A stretch of DNA of 64,000 nucleotides from Hirschia sp964342355 (GTDB taxonomy: Bacteria; Pseudomonadota; Alphaproteobacteria; Caulobacterales; Hyphomonadaceae): assembly GCA_964342355.1 (NCBI GenBank), contig CAYFFG010000019.1, positions 1-64,000 of the forward strand, read 5' to 3'. The notes beneath the pieces are model-generated. The model made no database searches. It was not told the origin of the DNA and worked only from the letters and a program-made list of their open reading frames with translations. The position numbers and the translations under genes are program-made. Every line of letters begins with the position of its first letter. Position 1 is the stretch's first letter. This document shows, piece by piece, positions 62,130 through 64,000 of this stretch.

Positions 62130-64000
62130 GCTTAAACTCCGTCCTCAGCGCATTGTCAGTTCTGCAGGACCAGATCAGGGTTTTCCATCCGAGCGCACAA
62201 CTTACTGGCGTAAATGGCTGCGCATCTGGAACGTGATCCGTCCGGTGTGGCCGGTGTTTTCTGCGGTGGCGTTTATCTGCCTTGTGGCCTTTGGAACCGA
62301 TCAGGGCCGCGAAGCCGTTAAATTCGCCATGACGTATTCTGGCGATATTTTCTGGCTCCGTCCCTTTGCGACAGGTTTGGCGCTTATCTTATTCGCTATC
62401 GGCGCGCATGAAGTCTGTTGGCGTGCTGTGTCGCGCGACTATCCGTTTTCGGTGCGCGCTAACCCCACGATGAAAGTGCGGTTTGTCATCGCGATGGGCG
62501 CGGCGATCGCAACACCGCTGGCGTTTTTCATCTTCTATCTCAACACGCTGGCTGGTGCGGCAAGTCCTGCGCTTGAGGGGATGTCGTTTGCGACTGAACA
62601 GGCTTTGATCCCCGAAGCATTTATCCATTGTGTGATGTATGGGCTGGGTGGCGCGATCATTTTCAGCGCGACATATGACATGCTGGGGCATTTGTTCCGG
62701 CATATGGTGGTTAAGTACACACGCCCTTTCGAAGTCTTTATGATGAGCCTGTTTCCCGTTCTCGCACTGGCGCTGGTGGGGATGTTGCTGTGGAATGCAG
62801 TGGGCGCGCCGATGGTAGCGTTAGCGGTCGCCAAGGCCAGTTGCTATCTGCCGGTCGCGCAGGGGTCAGAGCGCATTTGCTTTGAGTTTATCGGCGAAAG
62901 AACAGGCCATCAGGCTGCGCGCACAGGTGTGATGGCGTCGTCGGCGGCGTTGTTGTTTAGTTGGTTCTGGATCAAACATCTCCATCGTCGCGCGGTTTAC
63001 AGGTATTACGCCAACTATCATCAGTTTGCTGTTTTCAAACGCTCTCACAACATCATCATGCTGGCGGTGTTAGGGGTGTTTGTCCTGGTGGTGCTGGGCT
63101 ACTTCATTTGGCCCGCCAAGCTGGCGACAATGCTGGGACCGGTCTTCACTTTGCTGGTCATTGTCGGTTTGATGGCGCTGATTTTTACCTATTTTGCAGT
63201 GCTTGCCTCACATAATTTTGGCTTTCCGACCATACTGGCCGTGCTCTTCCTTATGGGGCTGGGGCCGATACTGGGTCCTGTTAAATTCCATGACGTATGG
63301 ATGATAGAACCATCAGAAGAGAACGCGTCTTCTGATCTCACCCAGACACATGCATCATTACCAACATTGACCGACGCTGTGACGAAATGGAGCGCAGACC
63401 GCCCATCCGATACGGCTGCTGTTGTCGTGCTGGCGGAGGGGGGCGGTATTCGTGCCGCGTTGCACACAGCTGCATATCTTTCCTGTCTGGACGAACGGTT
63501 AGGCGGCGAGCTTTACGACAACATGCTGACCATGTCGGGCGTATCGGGCGGCGCGGTTGGCGTGGGCGCTTACCTGGCTGCGCGCGCGGATGGATTGGGG
63601 ACAGAGGACCTTCAGCAATTTTCCAATACAGGCGCATGTGACTTCAGCGGCGGAGCATCTTTGCTTCCGCCGGAGAAACAGGTGATGACAGCAGGGCAGG
63701 TGGCGGACTTTTTACAACAGGATTTCTTTTCGCCAGCGCTTGCTGGACTGATTTTCAGAGACTTTCCGCAGGATCTGTTCATTGCTTGTGTGGCTCTGGA
63801 TTGTGGCGTGGCGGACCGGGCGCGCCTCTTTGAAACAGCTTTTATCCGCCATTATCGCGATGTCGCCACTATAGAGGCTGCCACACCGGCTGATGAGACA
63901 AATGAGGCGGAAACATCTCCCAAACCTAAATGGAATCGTGACTGGTTCCGCGCGCCTGTTCTGGAAGTGATTGCGGAGGCGACGCGCAAAGCTGACATGG
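62116..64000 (+). CDS. Multi-pass membrane protein with patatin-like phospholipase domain (partial)
   Basis: The frame starts at ATG 62116 inside the end of the macro-domain gene and stays open to the window end (628 complete codons, no stop). After a basic head, about nine membrane segments fill residues 45-385 (for example VFSAVAFICLVAFG, IIMLAVLGVFVLVVLGYFIW, FPTILAVLFLMGLGPILG). From about 430 a patatin domain begins: oxyanion glycine motif EGGGIRAA (441-448) and the nucleophile elbow SGVSGGA with serine 477. The catalytic aspartate should lie beyond the window. It is probably an inner-membrane lipid hydrolase controlled by its partner. Confidence 0.78.
   Translation, partial: MFKRKLKLRPQRIVSSAGPDQGFPSERTTYWRKWLRIWNVIRPVWPVFSAVAFICLVAFGTDQGREAVKFAMTYSGDIFWLRPFATGLALILFAIGAHEVCWRAVSRDYPFSVRANPTMKVRFVIAMGAAIATPLAFFIFYLNTLAGAASPALEGMSFATEQALIPEAFIHCVMYGLGGAIIFSATYDMLGHLFRHMVVKYTRPFEVFMMSLFPVLALALVGMLLWNAVGAPMVALAVAKASCYLPVAQGSERICFEFIGERTGHQAARTGVMASSAALLFSWFWIKHLHRRAVYRYYANYHQFAVFKRSHNIIMLAVLGVFVLVVLGYFIWPAKLATMLGPVFTLLVIVGLMALIFTYFAVLASHNFGFPTILAVLFLMGLGPILGPVKFHDVWMIEPSEENASSDLTQTHASLPTLTDAVTKWSADRPSDTAAVVVLAEGGGIRAALHTAAYLSCLDERLGGELYDNMLTMSGVSGGAVGVGAYLAARADGLGTEDLQQFSNTGACDFSGGASLLPPEKQVMTAGQVADFLQQDFFSPALAGLIFRDFPQDLFIACVALDCGVADRARLFETAFIRHYRDVATIEAATPADETNEAETSPKPKWNRDWFRAPVLEVIAEATRKADM

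Noticed and set aside
1..64000. tRNA, rRNA, CRISPR arrays, insertion sequences or prophage
   Set aside because: I found no cloverleaf, no regularly spaced short repeats, no transposase or integrase frame and no phage structural genes.

Overview
The window reads as chromosomal DNA of a flagellated alphaproteobacterium, most likely of the Caulobacterales/Maricaulales (Hyphomonadaceae-like) line. The pointers are small Caulobacter-type flagellins of about 276 residues next to flbT, flaF and a TPR-glycosyltransferase of the FlmG type, the collinear set tsaE-amgK-murU-addB-addA-trxA, an AccD lacking the zinc-finger cysteines, and separate ethylmalonyl-CoA-pathway-type genes. This placement rests on gene content only. 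One 100-N assembly gap interrupts the window.

Layout. 1-3560: a cut-off reading frame, a palindromic intergenic repeat, a decayed secreted-protein gene, and small redox and accessory genes (two-domain glutaredoxin, GFA-family protein, DUF1348 protein, secreted metallo-beta-lactamase-fold hydrolase). 3748-6877: trpA-accD-folC. 6914-16228 (minus strand): trxA, the AddAB recombination nuclease, the cell-wall-sugar recycling pair amgK/murU, and tsaE. 16371-17992: a ferredoxin reductase and a putidaredoxin-type [2Fe-2S] ferredoxin. 18143-19009: a MoxR ATPase.

19142-28810 is a flagellar filament region: flmG-like glycosyltransferase, flbT, flaF, an outer-membrane beta-barrel gene followed by the gap, a HAD hydrolase, four flagellin genes and a flaG-like gene. 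Three flagellins have good sigma-54 (-24/-12) promoters. Two of them are identical over 843 bp but have different upstream DNA. FlbT and FlaF are known regulators of flagellin synthesis, and the TPR-glycosyltransferase probably modifies the flagellins.

28913-42969: small hypothetical genes, a quinone oxidoreductase, an isoaspartyl peptidase, a SpoU RNA methyltransferase, a very large alpha-2-macroglobulin lipoprotein followed directly by pbpC, and a receiver protein with what looks like a degenerate kinase module. 42091-52201: a two-domain glyoxalase-like gene, leuD and leuB, a pseudouridine synthase and methyltransferase pair, asd, rarD, a serine hydrolase, pyridoxal kinase and a GNAT acetyltransferase. 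52360-60521: a malyl-CoA-lyase-like and a mesaconyl-CoA-hydratase-like gene enclosing a tiny membrane protein and an ArsC-like protein, then a drug exporter and several membrane or TPR proteins.

60717-64000 (cut by the window end) is the most unusual part. A soluble protein joining a nucleoside-deoxyribosyltransferase-like domain to a divergent macro domain overlaps the start of a large membrane protein whose C-terminal part is a patatin-like lipase. The combination of a nucleotide or ADP-ribose module with a membrane phospholipase resembles the logic of nucleotide-signalling immune systems and is the best candidate here for an undescribed system. That function is inference.
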